From RGUW01 sp049421025 (GTDB taxonomy: Bacteria > Cyanobacteriota > Cyanobacteriia > PCC-6307 > Cyanobiaceae): 59,685 nt of DNA. Location of the stretch: NCBI GenBank assembly GCA_049421025.1, contig JBMSMG010000002.1:1-59685 (forward strand), given 5' to 3'. A program made the position numbers and the translations under genes. Positions 27,793 through 34,852 of this stretch are shown here, piece by piece. The first letter of the stretch is position 1. Each line of letters starts with the position of its first letter. The notes beneath the pieces were generated by a model. That model saw only the letters and a list, made by a program, of their open reading frames with translations. It ran no database searches and had not been told where the DNA came from.

Positions 27793-28556
27793 ACAGCTCA
27801 TCAACCCCGCTGCTGGAGCTGCGCGGCATCAGCGTCAGCTTCGATGGCTTCTGGGCTCTGAACGATCTCAATCTCACGCTTGCAGCTGGGGAGCTGCGGG
27901 CGGTGATCGGTCCCAACGGTGCGGGCAAGACCACCTTTCTCGATGTGATCACGGGCAAGGTGCGTCCCACCAAAGGCGAGGTGCGCTTCAAGGGCACGTC
28001 ACTTGTCGGCATGGCTGAGCACCGCATTGCGCGGTTGGGCATCGGCCGCAAGTTCCAGACACCGCGTGTGTATCAGAACCTCACGCCACGCCGCAATCTG
28101 GAGCTGGCGGTCAGTCGCCGCAATGGTCCGCTCGAGCTGTTGTTGGGCCGGCTTGATTCGAGCCAACGTGATCGCGTTCAACAGTTGCTTGAGGTGGTGG
28201 GTCTGGCCTTGCTGGCTAACCAGCGTGCTGGTGGTCTCTCCCATGGCCAGAAGCAATGGCTTGAGATCGCCATGCTTGTTGCTCAGAATCCCCAGCTCCT
28301 GCTGGTCGATGAACCCGTGGCCGGTCTGACCGATGAGGAGACCGAACGCACGGCCGATCTGCTGCGGCAGCTCTCGGGTGATCACACCGTGTTGGTGATC
28401 GAGCACGACATGGAGTTCATCCGTGATCTGCGCTCACCGGTCACGGTCCTGCATGAGGGCCATGTGCTTTGCCAGGGTTCCATGGATGAGGTGCAGAACG
28501 ATCCACGGGTGATCGAGGTGTATCTGGGCTCAGAAACGGAAGGGGAATTCAACTAA
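27789..28556 (+). CDS. urtD: Urea ABC transporter, ATPase UrtD
   Basis: A 255-residue ATPase of the LivG type. It has Walker A GPNGAGKTTFLDVITG, a Q-loop region (GRKFQTPRVYQNLTPRRNLE), signature LSHGQKQWLEIAMLVAQ and Walker B LLLVDEPVAGLTDEET. The ABC signature LSHGQ differs by one residue from the canonical LSGGQ, as is usual in this subfamily. Its TAA stop shares its last A with the urtE ATG. Confidence 0.97.
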   Translation: MNSSSTPLLELRGISVSFDGFWALNDLNLTLAAGELRAVIGPNGAGKTTFLDVITGKVRPTKGEVRFKGTSLVGMAEHRIARLGIGRKFQTPRVYQNLTPRRNLELAVSRRNGPLELLLGRLDSSQRDRVQQLLEVVGLALLANQRAGGLSHGQKQWLEIAMLVAQNPQLLLVDEPVAGLTDEETERTADLLRQLSGDHTVLVIEHDMEFIRDLRSPVTVLHEGHVLCQGSMDEVQNDPRVIEVYLGSETEGEFN

Positions 28557-29269
28557 TGGCTGATTCGGTTCTTCAGCTGCGCGCGCTCAATGTCTTCTAC
28601 GGCGAGAGCCACATCCTTCGCGATGTCGATCTCACCGTCAACGCAGGCCAGATGGTGTGTTTGATCGGTCGTAACGGTGTCGGCAAGACCACGTTGCTCA
28701 AGACCGTCATCGGTCTGCTGAGGCAGCGCAGCGGGCAGGTGCAGCTTGCCGAGCAGGAGGTCTCGGCCTTGCCGCCCCATGGCAGGGCACGCCGCGGCAT
28801 CGGCTACGTGCCCCAGGGCCGCGAGATCATTCCCCAGCTCACCGTGCGCGAAAACCTGCTGCTTGGCCTTGAGGCGTTGCCTGGCGGTCTGGCGCGCAAC
28901 CGCCATATCGATCCGGTGGTGTTTGAGCTGTTTCCGGTGCTGGAAACTTTTTTGAACCGCCGCGGAGGCGATCTCTCTGGGGGTCAGCAGCAGCAGCTGG
29001 CGATCGCCCGAGCCCTGCTCGGCCGGCCGCGCTTGTTGTTGCTCGATGAACCCACAGAGGGCATTCAGCCTTCGGTGGTGCTCGACATTGAGCGGGCTGT
29101 GCGGCGCATCATTGAGACCACGGGCATCAGCGTCCTGTTGGTCGAGCAGCACCTGCATTTTGTGCGTCAAGCCGATTGGTATTACGCCATGCAAAAAGGT
29201 GGGGTGGTAGCTAGCGGGCCGACCGCCGAGCTCAGCAAAGAGGTGGTCGATCGCTTCCTCAGTGTCTGA
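28556..29269 (+). CDS. urtE: Urea ABC transporter, ATPase UrtE
   Basis: A 237-residue ATPase of the LivF type that pairs with UrtD. Walker A is GRNGVGKTTLLKTVIG, the signature LSGGQQQQLAIARALLG and Walker B LLLLDEPTEGIQPSVVLDIE. It is the last gene of the urt operon. No strong intrinsic terminator follows within the 70 bp before the next gene. Confidence 0.97.
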   Translation: MADSVLQLRALNVFYGESHILRDVDLTVNAGQMVCLIGRNGVGKTTLLKTVIGLLRQRSGQVQLAEQEVSALPPHGRARRGIGYVPQGREIIPQLTVRENLLLGLEALPGGLARNRHIDPVVFELFPVLETFLNRRGGDLSGGQQQQLAIARALLGRPRLLLLDEPTEGIQPSVVLDIERAVRRIIETTGISVLLVEQHLHFVRQADWYYAMQKGGVVASGPTAELSKEVVDRFLSV

Positions 29270-29339
29270 GCAATGAGCGGCTCAGCCCTCGTAACGCACC
29301 GTAGGACTTGCAGGCAGAACGCCATAGCCCTTGCTAGCC

Positions 29340-29843
29340 ATGGAGATGTGTCGCTTTTGTTCAGTGCGTTCCTTGTCCTCTCTCGCACTCGCCACTGGTC
29401 TGCTGGGCAGCCTGGCGATCGGTGCTGCTGCCCCCTCGCTCGCGCAGAGCCGCTGCGAGTTTCTGCAACCGGTTGGTGGTAACGGTGTGACGCCGATCAT
29501 CACCAAGACGATCAGCATGGGCAACATTTTTGGCCGCCCCAACTGGAACACAGACTTTTACGTCACTAAGCCTTACAACAGCTACAAGTTCTTCTTTACG
29601 GCTGATTCATCAGTCAGCGCCACCTACCCGGTGGAGGGCTATCTGAAATTCAGTGATGGCAGCAACATGCAGGTGATCAACGATCCCTCGTTTGCTCCCC
29701 CTATGGGCACCGGCCAAATGTGGGGTCCGTTCCCTGCTTACCCAGACAAGACGGTTACCCAGCTCAATTTCAAGATCGGTGCCAGTGCTGACCAGGCAGC
29801 CACCGGTTTCACCTATCGCATTTCGACCCAGGGCTGCTTCTAG
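29340..29843 (+). CDS. Secreted protein of unknown function
   Basis: A 167-residue protein with a clear signal peptide (hydrophobic core LSSLALATGLLGSLAIGAAA, likely cleavage after SLAQ). The mature part has strand-rich segments (NTDFYVTKPYNSYKFFFTA, YPVEGYLKFSDGSNMQV) and two cysteines, near each end, that could form a disulfide. I do not recognise the family. ATG 29340 was chosen; ATG 29346 and TTG 29331 are near alternatives. It is the first gene after urtE, with an intrinsic terminator placed 58 bp after its stop. Confidence 0.75.
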   Translation: MEMCRFCSVRSLSSLALATGLLGSLAIGAAAPSLAQSRCEFLQPVGGNGVTPIITKTISMGNIFGRPNWNTDFYVTKPYNSYKFFFTADSSVSATYPVEGYLKFSDGSNMQVINDPSFAPPMGTGQMWGPFPAYPDKTVTQLNFKIGASADQAATGFTYRISTQGCF

Positions 29844-30703
29844 TCGCTGAGCAGGCCTTGCCAGAACGCTCTGGCGTCGTCACTGGTCCATGCATCACCA
29901 AGGCCGGGCATCTCTGTCCGGCCTTTTTGGTGGATGGGCCGGCAGCTCAGGCTGTTGAGCAGCAAGGCTGCTTCACAGCGCTCGAGATCACCTTGGTTTA
30001 AGGGTGCCTCGTGTGCCAGAGCCTGCTCCAAAGCTTGTTGGCGCATGATCCCTGGCAGGCAACCGCTCGCCACAGGAGGCGTAAGCCAGCGATTGTCGAT
30101 GCGCACGAGCAATGAGCTGCTGGTGCCGCAGCAGAGCTCACCGTTGCTGCTGAGCAGCAGGGCATCGCCGGCGCCAGCCTGTCGTGCCTGGCGCCGCGCG
30201 ATCAGCGCGCTGCCGTAGCCAAAGCTTTTGCAACGGCTCAACACGCTGGTGGCACAGCGCACTTCGGTTGGGCTGATGATCACCGACACCGGGTCAAAGT
30301 CCGGTTGGCTGGTGCTCAGCTGCAACCAGAACAGCTTGCCTGCAGCAGTCTGCGGTTGCGCGATCGGCTCAAGGCCGCGGGGTCCACTGCCGCGGCACCA
30401 GTTGAGCCGCAGTGCCCCCTGGCCGATGCCACTGCGCGCTATCGCTTCATCGATCAGCGCGCGCACCACAGAACACTCTGGCGGCGGTTCTAGAGCCAGC
30501 AGTTCGGCCCCCTGACGCCACCGCGCCAGATGGGCGGCCAGCAGTCTGGGGCGGCCATCGAGCACCAGCACGGTTTCAAACACGCCCTCGGCCAGCAGCA
30601 CCCCGCGGGCATCGCTGGGCAGCTTCAGCTCATCGGGTGAACCCCATTGTCCGGCTGTTTCATCGTCACAGCCGGGTTGCTGAATCCAGGCGATGCTGCT
30701 CAT
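29840..30703 (-). CDS. pabC: Aminotransferase class IV, probable aminodeoxychorismate lyase
   Basis: A 287-residue PLP enzyme of the fold-type IV group (PabC/IlvE/DAAT). Visible are LLAEGVFETVLVLDGRPRLL near the start, LRLNWCRGSGPRGLEPIAQP, the lysine region (VLSRCKSFGYGSALIARRQA) and SGCLPGIMRQQALEQALAHE. The ATGA overlap with pabB makes PabC, which splits aminodeoxychorismate to p-aminobenzoate and pyruvate for folate synthesis, the best choice over a branched-chain aminotransferase. The last few codons overlap the 3' end of the convergent secreted-protein gene by 4 bp. Confidence 0.85.
   Translation of the reverse strand: MSSIAWIQQPGCDDETAGQWGSPDELKLPSDARGVLLAEGVFETVLVLDGRPRLLAAHLARWRQGAELLALEPPPECSVVRALIDEAIARSGIGQGALRLNWCRGSGPRGLEPIAQPQTAAGKLFWLQLSTSQPDFDPVSVIISPTEVRCATSVLSRCKSFGYGSALIARRQARQAGAGDALLLSSNGELCCGTSSSLLVRIDNRWLTPPVASGCLPGIMRQQALEQALAHEAPLNQGDLERCEAALLLNSLSCRPIHQKGRTEMPGLGDAWTSDDARAFWQGLLSD
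29902..29928 (+). terminator. Intrinsic terminator inside the convergent pabC gene
   Basis: GGCCGG (29902-29907) pairs with CCGGCC (29918-29923) around a 10-base loop, followed by TTTTT (29924-29928). It points in the plus direction, so it would end transcripts of the secreted-protein gene. It lies within the C-terminal codons of pabC on the opposite strand. Confidence 0.65.
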
Positions 30704-32073
30704 ACCAGCGCGCTGAGCAACGGTTCGATCTTCCAGCCCATCTCTTCGGCTTCACCCTGTGGGTCGGAATCAGCGACGATTCCGCAACCGGCATGGGCCC
30801 TGAGGCTCGCGGCCTTGAGCATCAGCGAGCGAATGATGATGTTGCTATCAAAGCTGCCATCAGCGCCCAGGCGAAACAAGCTGCCGCAGTAGGGCCCGCG
30901 CGGCACCGGCTCGAGCTCGGCTAGCCGCTGGCAGGCTCTGATCTTGGGGGCGCCGCTGATCGAGCCGCCGGGCCAGCAGGCGCGCAGCAGCTCGGCGATC
31001 CCGTGTTCCGCCGCAAGCTGCCCTTCGACCACAGAGGTCAGATGGTGCACCTGCCGGTAACTCTCCAGGCCAACCAGCTGCGGCACACCAATCGTGCCTG
31101 GCACGCACACCCGGCCGAGATCGTTGCGCAGCAGGTCGACAATCATCACGTTTTCGGCTCTGTCTTTTGGACTGCAGACGAGTTCGGCTGCAGCCAGCCC
31201 ATCGGCGTCAGGGTCGCTGTGGCGGGGCCGGGTTCCCTTGATGGGTCTGGTCTCGATGCGTCCATCGCGGTGGCGGCGCAAAAACCGCTCTGGGGAGCTG
31301 CACAGCACCGCTTCACCAGCGGCATCCCCGCAGCCGATGGCCAGTCCAGCAAAGGGGGCCGGGCAGTGCCGCCGCAGCCGGCTGTACAGCGCCAGTGCCT
31401 TGTGCGGATGGTTGACCAAAGCCGCGGGCAGCGTGGTTTCGCAGCAGCTGGTCAAGTTGGCCTGAAACAGATCACCTGCAGCGATCCAGGCGCGAATCTG
31501 CTCGACCTGCAGAGCGAAGCGATCTGTGGGGGTGTGCCAGCGCCAATGCGCGGCAGGTAAGGACGTCTCCAGGGCGTCCTTTGGGTCGTGATCGTTGGCG
31601 AGGGCACCGATCTGCGAGCGCAGTTGCTCAGCCAGAGCGCAGCGTTCTGAGTCAGCGCTGCGGCTTTCAAGCCACAGCTGCTGGTTCTGCAGATCGAACA
31701 CCAGTTCATGGGCAAAACCAGCAGCCCAGAGCACGGCCTGGTCGGGCTCTTTCCAGTGACCTGCCGGCTCCACCCAGGCGCCGGCCTCATAGCTCAGCCA
31801 TCCCATCCAGCTCAGGGGGCCTGTGTCGTGGCGCAGTTCGCTCTCCAGCTCGGCCAACACCGCGAACGGATCGCTGCTGCCGCTTTGGCCGCTCAGGCCC
31901 CGGCAGGTGCGGCTGCATTGCGGCGCCAAACCAACGCGGGCCCAGCGCCCCAGCGCAGAACCGTCAGCATCGAGCCACACCAACCCCTCGCTTCCGCAGG
32001 TGGCTGCCACAGACCACACCACGGCCAGCGGATCGCGCCAGGGCAGGGCCTCTCGGCATGGCTGAGCGCTCAC
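30700..32073 (-). CDS. pabB: Aminodeoxychorismate synthase component I / anthranilate synthase component I family
   Basis: A 457-residue chorismate-binding enzyme. The C-terminal half has the family motifs GDLFQANLTSCCETTLPAAL, PERFLRRHRDGRIETRPIKG (which includes the PIKGTRPR element), VMIVDLLRNDLGRVCVPGTI, AELLRACWPGGSISGAPKIR and AHAGCGIVADSDPQGEAEEM. Placement between queC and pabC points to p-aminobenzoate rather than tryptophan synthesis. GTG 32073 is chosen because it forms a GTGA overlap with the queC stop; the longer frame runs back through queC. A glutamine amidotransferase partner is not in the window. Confidence 0.88.
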   Translation of the reverse strand: MSAQPCREALPWRDPLAVVWSVAATCGSEGLVWLDADGSALGRWARVGLAPQCSRTCRGLSGQSGSSDPFAVLAELESELRHDTGPLSWMGWLSYEAGAWVEPAGHWKEPDQAVLWAAGFAHELVFDLQNQQLWLESRSADSERCALAEQLRSQIGALANDHDPKDALETSLPAAHWRWHTPTDRFALQVEQIRAWIAAGDLFQANLTSCCETTLPAALVNHPHKALALYSRLRRHCPAPFAGLAIGCGDAAGEAVLCSSPERFLRRHRDGRIETRPIKGTRPRHSDPDADGLAAAELVCSPKDRAENVMIVDLLRNDLGRVCVPGTIGVPQLVGLESYRQVHHLTSVVEGQLAAEHGIAELLRACWPGGSISGAPKIRACQRLAELEPVPRGPYCGSLFRLGADGSFDSNIIIRSLMLKAASLRAHAGCGIVADSDPQGEAEEMGWKIEPLLSALV

Positions 32074-32792
32074 GATGGCTGGCGCACCTGTTGCTGGGCC
32101 CAGCGACTCGCCAGCGCAAGCTGCCCAGCAGCGATCAGCGCTGTATCGCGGATGCGGCAGCTGTCGCACACCCCGCAGGGTTGCTCGCCACCGCCGTAGC
32201 AGCTCCAGGTGCTGCCGATCGGCACCCCCAGCCGCAGCGCTTCAGCCACGATGTCGCTTTTGCTGAGCTGCACCAGCGGGGCCCACAGTTCGGCGCCCCG
32301 GCCTTCGCGCCCGGCTTTGCTGCTCAATGCGGCCAGCTGTTGAAACGCCGCCAAATAGTCGGGCCTGCAGTCGGGATAACCCGAGTAGTCGATGGCATTG
32401 ACGCCCAGCACCACGCGCTTGGCCCCGCGTGCTTCGGCCAGGCTCAGCCCCAGGGCAATGAACACGGTGTTACGCCCCGGCACGTAGGTGCTGGGGATCA
32501 CGTTGTCGACGGGGCCGTCTGTTGGCACGGCGATCGCCGCATCGGTCAGGGCCGAGCCGCCCCAGGCAGCCAGGTTGACGCTCAAGGTGTGGTGCTCGCT
32601 GATCCCCAGGGCCTGGGCCACGGCAGTGGCTGCGTGCAGTTCCCTGCGGTGCCGTTGCCCGTAGTCCAGCGATAACGCGATCACGTGGTAGCCATCCTCA
32701 ATGGCCAAAGCCGCTGCGGTGGCCGAATCCAGGCCTCCCGAGAGCAGGGCGACGGCGCTGGGCCGCGGGTCGGGGTCGCTGCTGCCACGCAT
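32070..32792 (-). CDS. queC: 7-cyano-7-deazaguanine synthase
   Basis: A 240-residue ATP-dependent enzyme converting 7-carboxy-7-deazaguanine to preQ0 in queuosine synthesis. The N-terminal PP-loop (ALLSGGLDSATAAALAIEDG) is followed by YGQRHRRELHAATAVA and IPSTYVPGRNTVFIALGLSL. A zinc-binding cluster at the C-terminus (WSCYGGGEQPCGVCDSCRIR) has four cysteines. The operon queC-pabB-pabC is tightly overlapped. queE, the previous step, is 600 bp away on the same strand, beyond the ecotin gene. Confidence 0.96.
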   Translation of the reverse strand: MRGSSDPDPRPSAVALLSGGLDSATAAALAIEDGYHVIALSLDYGQRHRRELHAATAVAQALGISEHHTLSVNLAAWGGSALTDAAIAVPTDGPVDNVIPSTYVPGRNTVFIALGLSLAEARGAKRVVLGVNAIDYSGYPDCRPDYLAAFQQLAALSSKAGREGRGAELWAPLVQLSKSDIVAEALRLGVPIGSTWSCYGGGEQPCGVCDSCRIRDTALIAAGQLALASRWAQQQVRQPS

Positions 32793-32857
32793 GGATCCAG
32801 GCTGCCAGATCGCGCGGTCTTCAGCAGGATGGTGGCACGTTCGAGATCGCTGCTGTG

Positions 32858-33376
32858 ATGCGTCGCTCCCTGGCTGTGCTGATGGGCTCGGCTACTGCCC
32901 TGTTGGTTGGTGCCTCTGCCGCCGCGGCGATTCCGCGGCTTGACCTATCGGCCTACCCAGCCCCAGCCACCGGTGAGCGCCGTTGGGTGATCCAGCTTCC
33001 GGGGGTGTTGCCTGCAGGAGCGGATCCGGAGCTCTCCAGGGATCCCCGCGACTGGCGGGTGCAGCTGATCGTCGCTCAGATGGCGACGGTCGATTGCAAC
33101 CTCACCAGCTTTGCCGCCCGCCTGCGCCCCTGGCGCGCTAGCGAAGCCTCGCCAATGGTGTTTCGGGTGGATCGGGTTGGCCCCCTGTTCTCGACGCGTC
33201 GGGCCTGTCCCCCTGACCAAAAGCCCCGCAAGGCCCTGGTGACCATGGCGGGCAAGCCCTTTGTGGTGCCCTACAACGCCAGCAGGCCGATCGTGGTTTA
33301 CGCGCCGGCAGAGCTTGAGCTGCGTTGGCGTCTGTGGAAGGCTGAAACCCAGAGCCGTGAGGCGCTCGCGCAGTGA
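32858..33376 (+). CDS. eco: Ecotin family periplasmic serine protease inhibitor
   Basis: A 172-residue secreted protein (signal peptide about residues 1-24) that aligns by eye with E. coli ecotin along its length. Landmarks are YPAPATGERRWVIQLPG, VDCNL (Cys80), the reactive loop FSTRRACP with its second Cys (117), YNASRPIVVYAPAELELRWR and the terminal RLWKAE. The two cysteines match the ecotin disulfide. At the P1 position E. coli has Met84; here it is Arg114, so trypsin-like enzymes are the expected targets. ATG 32858 was chosen over GTG 32855. It is divergent from queC and convergent with queE. Confidence 0.9.
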   Translation: MRRSLAVLMGSATALLVGASAAAAIPRLDLSAYPAPATGERRWVIQLPGVLPAGADPELSRDPRDWRVQLIVAQMATVDCNLTSFAARLRPWRASEASPMVFRVDRVGPLFSTRRACPPDQKPRKALVTMAGKPFVVPYNASRPIVVYAPAELELRWRLWKAETQSREALAQ

Positions 33377-33378
33377 GC

Positions 33379-34038
33379 TCAGCGAATCTGCAGCCATTTG
33401 TGGGTCTGCAGGCTCAGCCGCCACGACGGGTGCGTGCGCACGTACTCCAGGGCCAGCTGCAGCCCTGAAGCGTTCTGCCAGGCCGGCTGCAGCAGCAGCA
33501 CCGCTGCGTCCTGGTTGCCGCGCCCTTCGGCGGCAGCGCTGGCCATGGATTCGGCAAAGGCCAGATCACTGGCCTCGTTGACGATCACTTTGAGTTCATT
33601 GCAGCTCTGCAGGGCTTGGGCCCGCGGCGGTCTGTGGGGTTTGGGCGAGAGGGTGATCCAGTCGAAGCGACCACTGAGCGGATCGACACCACTGGTTTCC
33701 AGATGCAGCGGCAGCGCACGGCCATCGCTGCTGCGCAGCTTGTTGAGTTCGGTGCAGAGCGGCTCGAGGTCATGGTGCAGCGGTTCACCGCCGGTGATCA
33801 CCACAAAGGCCGCTCCAGCTGCCGCGGCGCTTTGAGCCTCAGCGGCCAGCGCCGCAGGACTGCGGCTTGCATGGTGCGCGAGCGGCCAAGAGTGTTTGGT
33901 GTCGCACCAGCTGCAGCCCACGGTGCAGCCCCCAAGGCGAATGAAAAAGGCACTGCGCCCCAGGTGAACGCCTTCCCCTTGCAGGGAGTGAAAGGTCTCC
34001 ACCACGGGCAGAGCCGTGTTCGCCAATGACGCCGTCAT
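33379..34038 (-). CDS. queE: 7-carboxy-7-deazaguanine synthase
   Basis: A 219-residue radical SAM enzyme that forms the deazapurine ring in queuosine synthesis. The short N-terminal SLQGEGVHLGRSAFFIRLGG precedes the cluster motif CTVGCSWCDTKHSW (CX3CX2C), then VVITGGEPLHHD and LHLETSGVDPLSG. ATG 34038 was chosen; TTG 34044 adds two residues. Downstream on the minus strand the ecotin gene is convergent. Upstream is the 229-bp gap before the peptide locus, moderately AT-rich, with no feature I can name. Confidence 0.95.
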   Translation of the reverse strand: MTASLANTALPVVETFHSLQGEGVHLGRSAFFIRLGGCTVGCSWCDTKHSWPLAHHASRSPAALAAEAQSAAAAGAAFVVITGGEPLHHDLEPLCTELNKLRSSDGRALPLHLETSGVDPLSGRFDWITLSPKPHRPPRAQALQSCNELKVIVNEASDLAFAESMASAAAEGRGNQDAAVLLLQPAWQNASGLQLALEYVRTHPSWRLSLQTHKWLQIR

Positions 34039-34267
34039 GAACAAAGCCTAACGAGCAGTCATGCGTCCGGCATTTGTGCCGCAGATCAGTGAGCAAGAGC
34101 GCCTTGATGTGTGATGCCTGAGCAAACTTTTTGTGCTTCGCAGTGGCTTGCTTCTGCTTGCAGCATTCGTGGTGAAAAAGTGAGCATCTGGGCTCCATCA
34201 ATCATTCCAATCACTAAACAGGATCGGGGCTTCGGCTCTATTGAGACAAACTCATTTCAAATTCATC

Positions 34268-34507
34268 ATGACCAAACTCACTTTTCTGACTGAGCCTCAA
34301 CTCGAGGCCATTTGCGGTGGCGGTTGGCCTATGGGCGGCGGATCCACCATCACCACGACCTCCTGGGTCTACAGCTCTGCTAGCTACAAAAACTCACTGC
34401 GTCAGTCCAACTTCGCCACCAACCTGGTGTTTGGCGGTGGCAAGAACAGCTTCGCTGGCGTCATCAACGAGCAGAGCAACCTCGCCTTCCAGACCATCGC
34501 TGCCTGA
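34268..34507 (+). CDS. Double-glycine leader secreted peptide 1
   Basis: A 79-residue peptide. Residues 1-18 form a leader (LTEPQLEAICGG, GG at 17-18) of the type cut by C39-peptidase exporters. The remaining 61 residues contain no Cys and are rich in Ser, Thr, Asn and Gly, with Gln/Asn-X-hydrophobic patterns (LRQSNFATNLVFGGG, INEQSNLAFQTIAA). That composition suggests a beta-aggregating or matrix peptide, not a lanthipeptide. ATG 34268 has no SD but shares the context TTCATCATG with peptide 2. The exporter gene follows 346 bp later. The upstream 229-bp gap probably holds the promoter, but I cannot place it. Confidence 0.8.
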   Translation: MTKLTFLTEPQLEAICGGGWPMGGGSTITTTSWVYSSASYKNSLRQSNFATNLVFGGGKNSFAGVINEQSNLAFQTIAA

Positions 34508-34532
34508 TTGGCGCTTGTTTCTTTGTTGTTTG

Positions 34533-34555
34533 GGGAAGGCTTTGCCTTCCCTTCT
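34533..34555 (+). terminator. Hairpin between the two peptide genes, possible attenuator
   Basis: GGGAAGGC (34533-34540) pairs perfectly with GCCTTCCC (34544-34551) around TTT, followed by a pyrimidine tract (TTCTTTCTCTT from 34552). It lies 26 bp after peptide 1 and 21 bp before the end of the gap to peptide 2. It could reduce transcription of peptide 2 and the exporter relative to peptide 1, or stabilise the peptide 1 mRNA. Confidence 0.55.
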
Positions 34556-34575
34556 TTCTCTTCGTTCTTTTCATC

Positions 34576-34836
34576 ATGTTTGAACTTACTGAGCTTGATT
34601 GTCAGCAGATCTGCGGTGGCTACCGCGGTGGTCTGATGGCAGCGCCTGGCCGCGCCCGGGGCCTTGGATATGGTGTTGCGGCTCCGATCACGACGGAGTC
34701 CAGCACCGCCATTTCGACCTCACTGACCAGCGTCTTCAATGTCAACCCGCAGATCAATGTGGCGGTGAATCTGGCTCTGTTCAACAGCAGTGTCAGCAAC
34801 ACCCAGGGCAACGGTTCAGCCTTCGTTTTTGCCTGA
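34576..34836 (+). CDS. Double-glycine leader secreted peptide 2
   Basis: An 86-residue peptide with a 15-residue leader (FELTELDCQQICGG, GG at 14-15). It shares the LTE start and the ICGG end with peptide 1. The 71-residue core has no Cys. It starts with a basic Gly/Arg/Ala stretch (YRGGLMAAPGRARGLG) and continues as Ser/Thr/Asn-rich alternating hydrophobic sequence (NVNPQINVAVNLALFNSS, SNTQGNGSAFVFA). The second half resembles beta-strand-forming, amyloid-like repeats by eye. It is 16 bp upstream of the exporter start, so co-transcription is likely. Confidence 0.8.
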   Translation: MFELTELDCQQICGGYRGGLMAAPGRARGLGYGVAAPITTESSTAISTSLTSVFNVNPQINVAVNLALFNSSVSNTQGNGSAFVFA

Positions 34837-34852
34837 GCGAGCGAACGGCGTC

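Noticed and set aside
34268..34836. Lanthipeptide or other modified RiPP interpretation of the peptides
   Set aside because: The cores lack Cys and no LanM, cyclase, radical SAM maturase or protease other than the C39 domain is nearby.
34790..34852. Extended N-terminus of the exporter in the same frame
   Set aside because: The extra codons overlap the end of peptide 2 in another frame and resemble nothing in PCAT proteins; ATG 34853 gives a normal C39 start.
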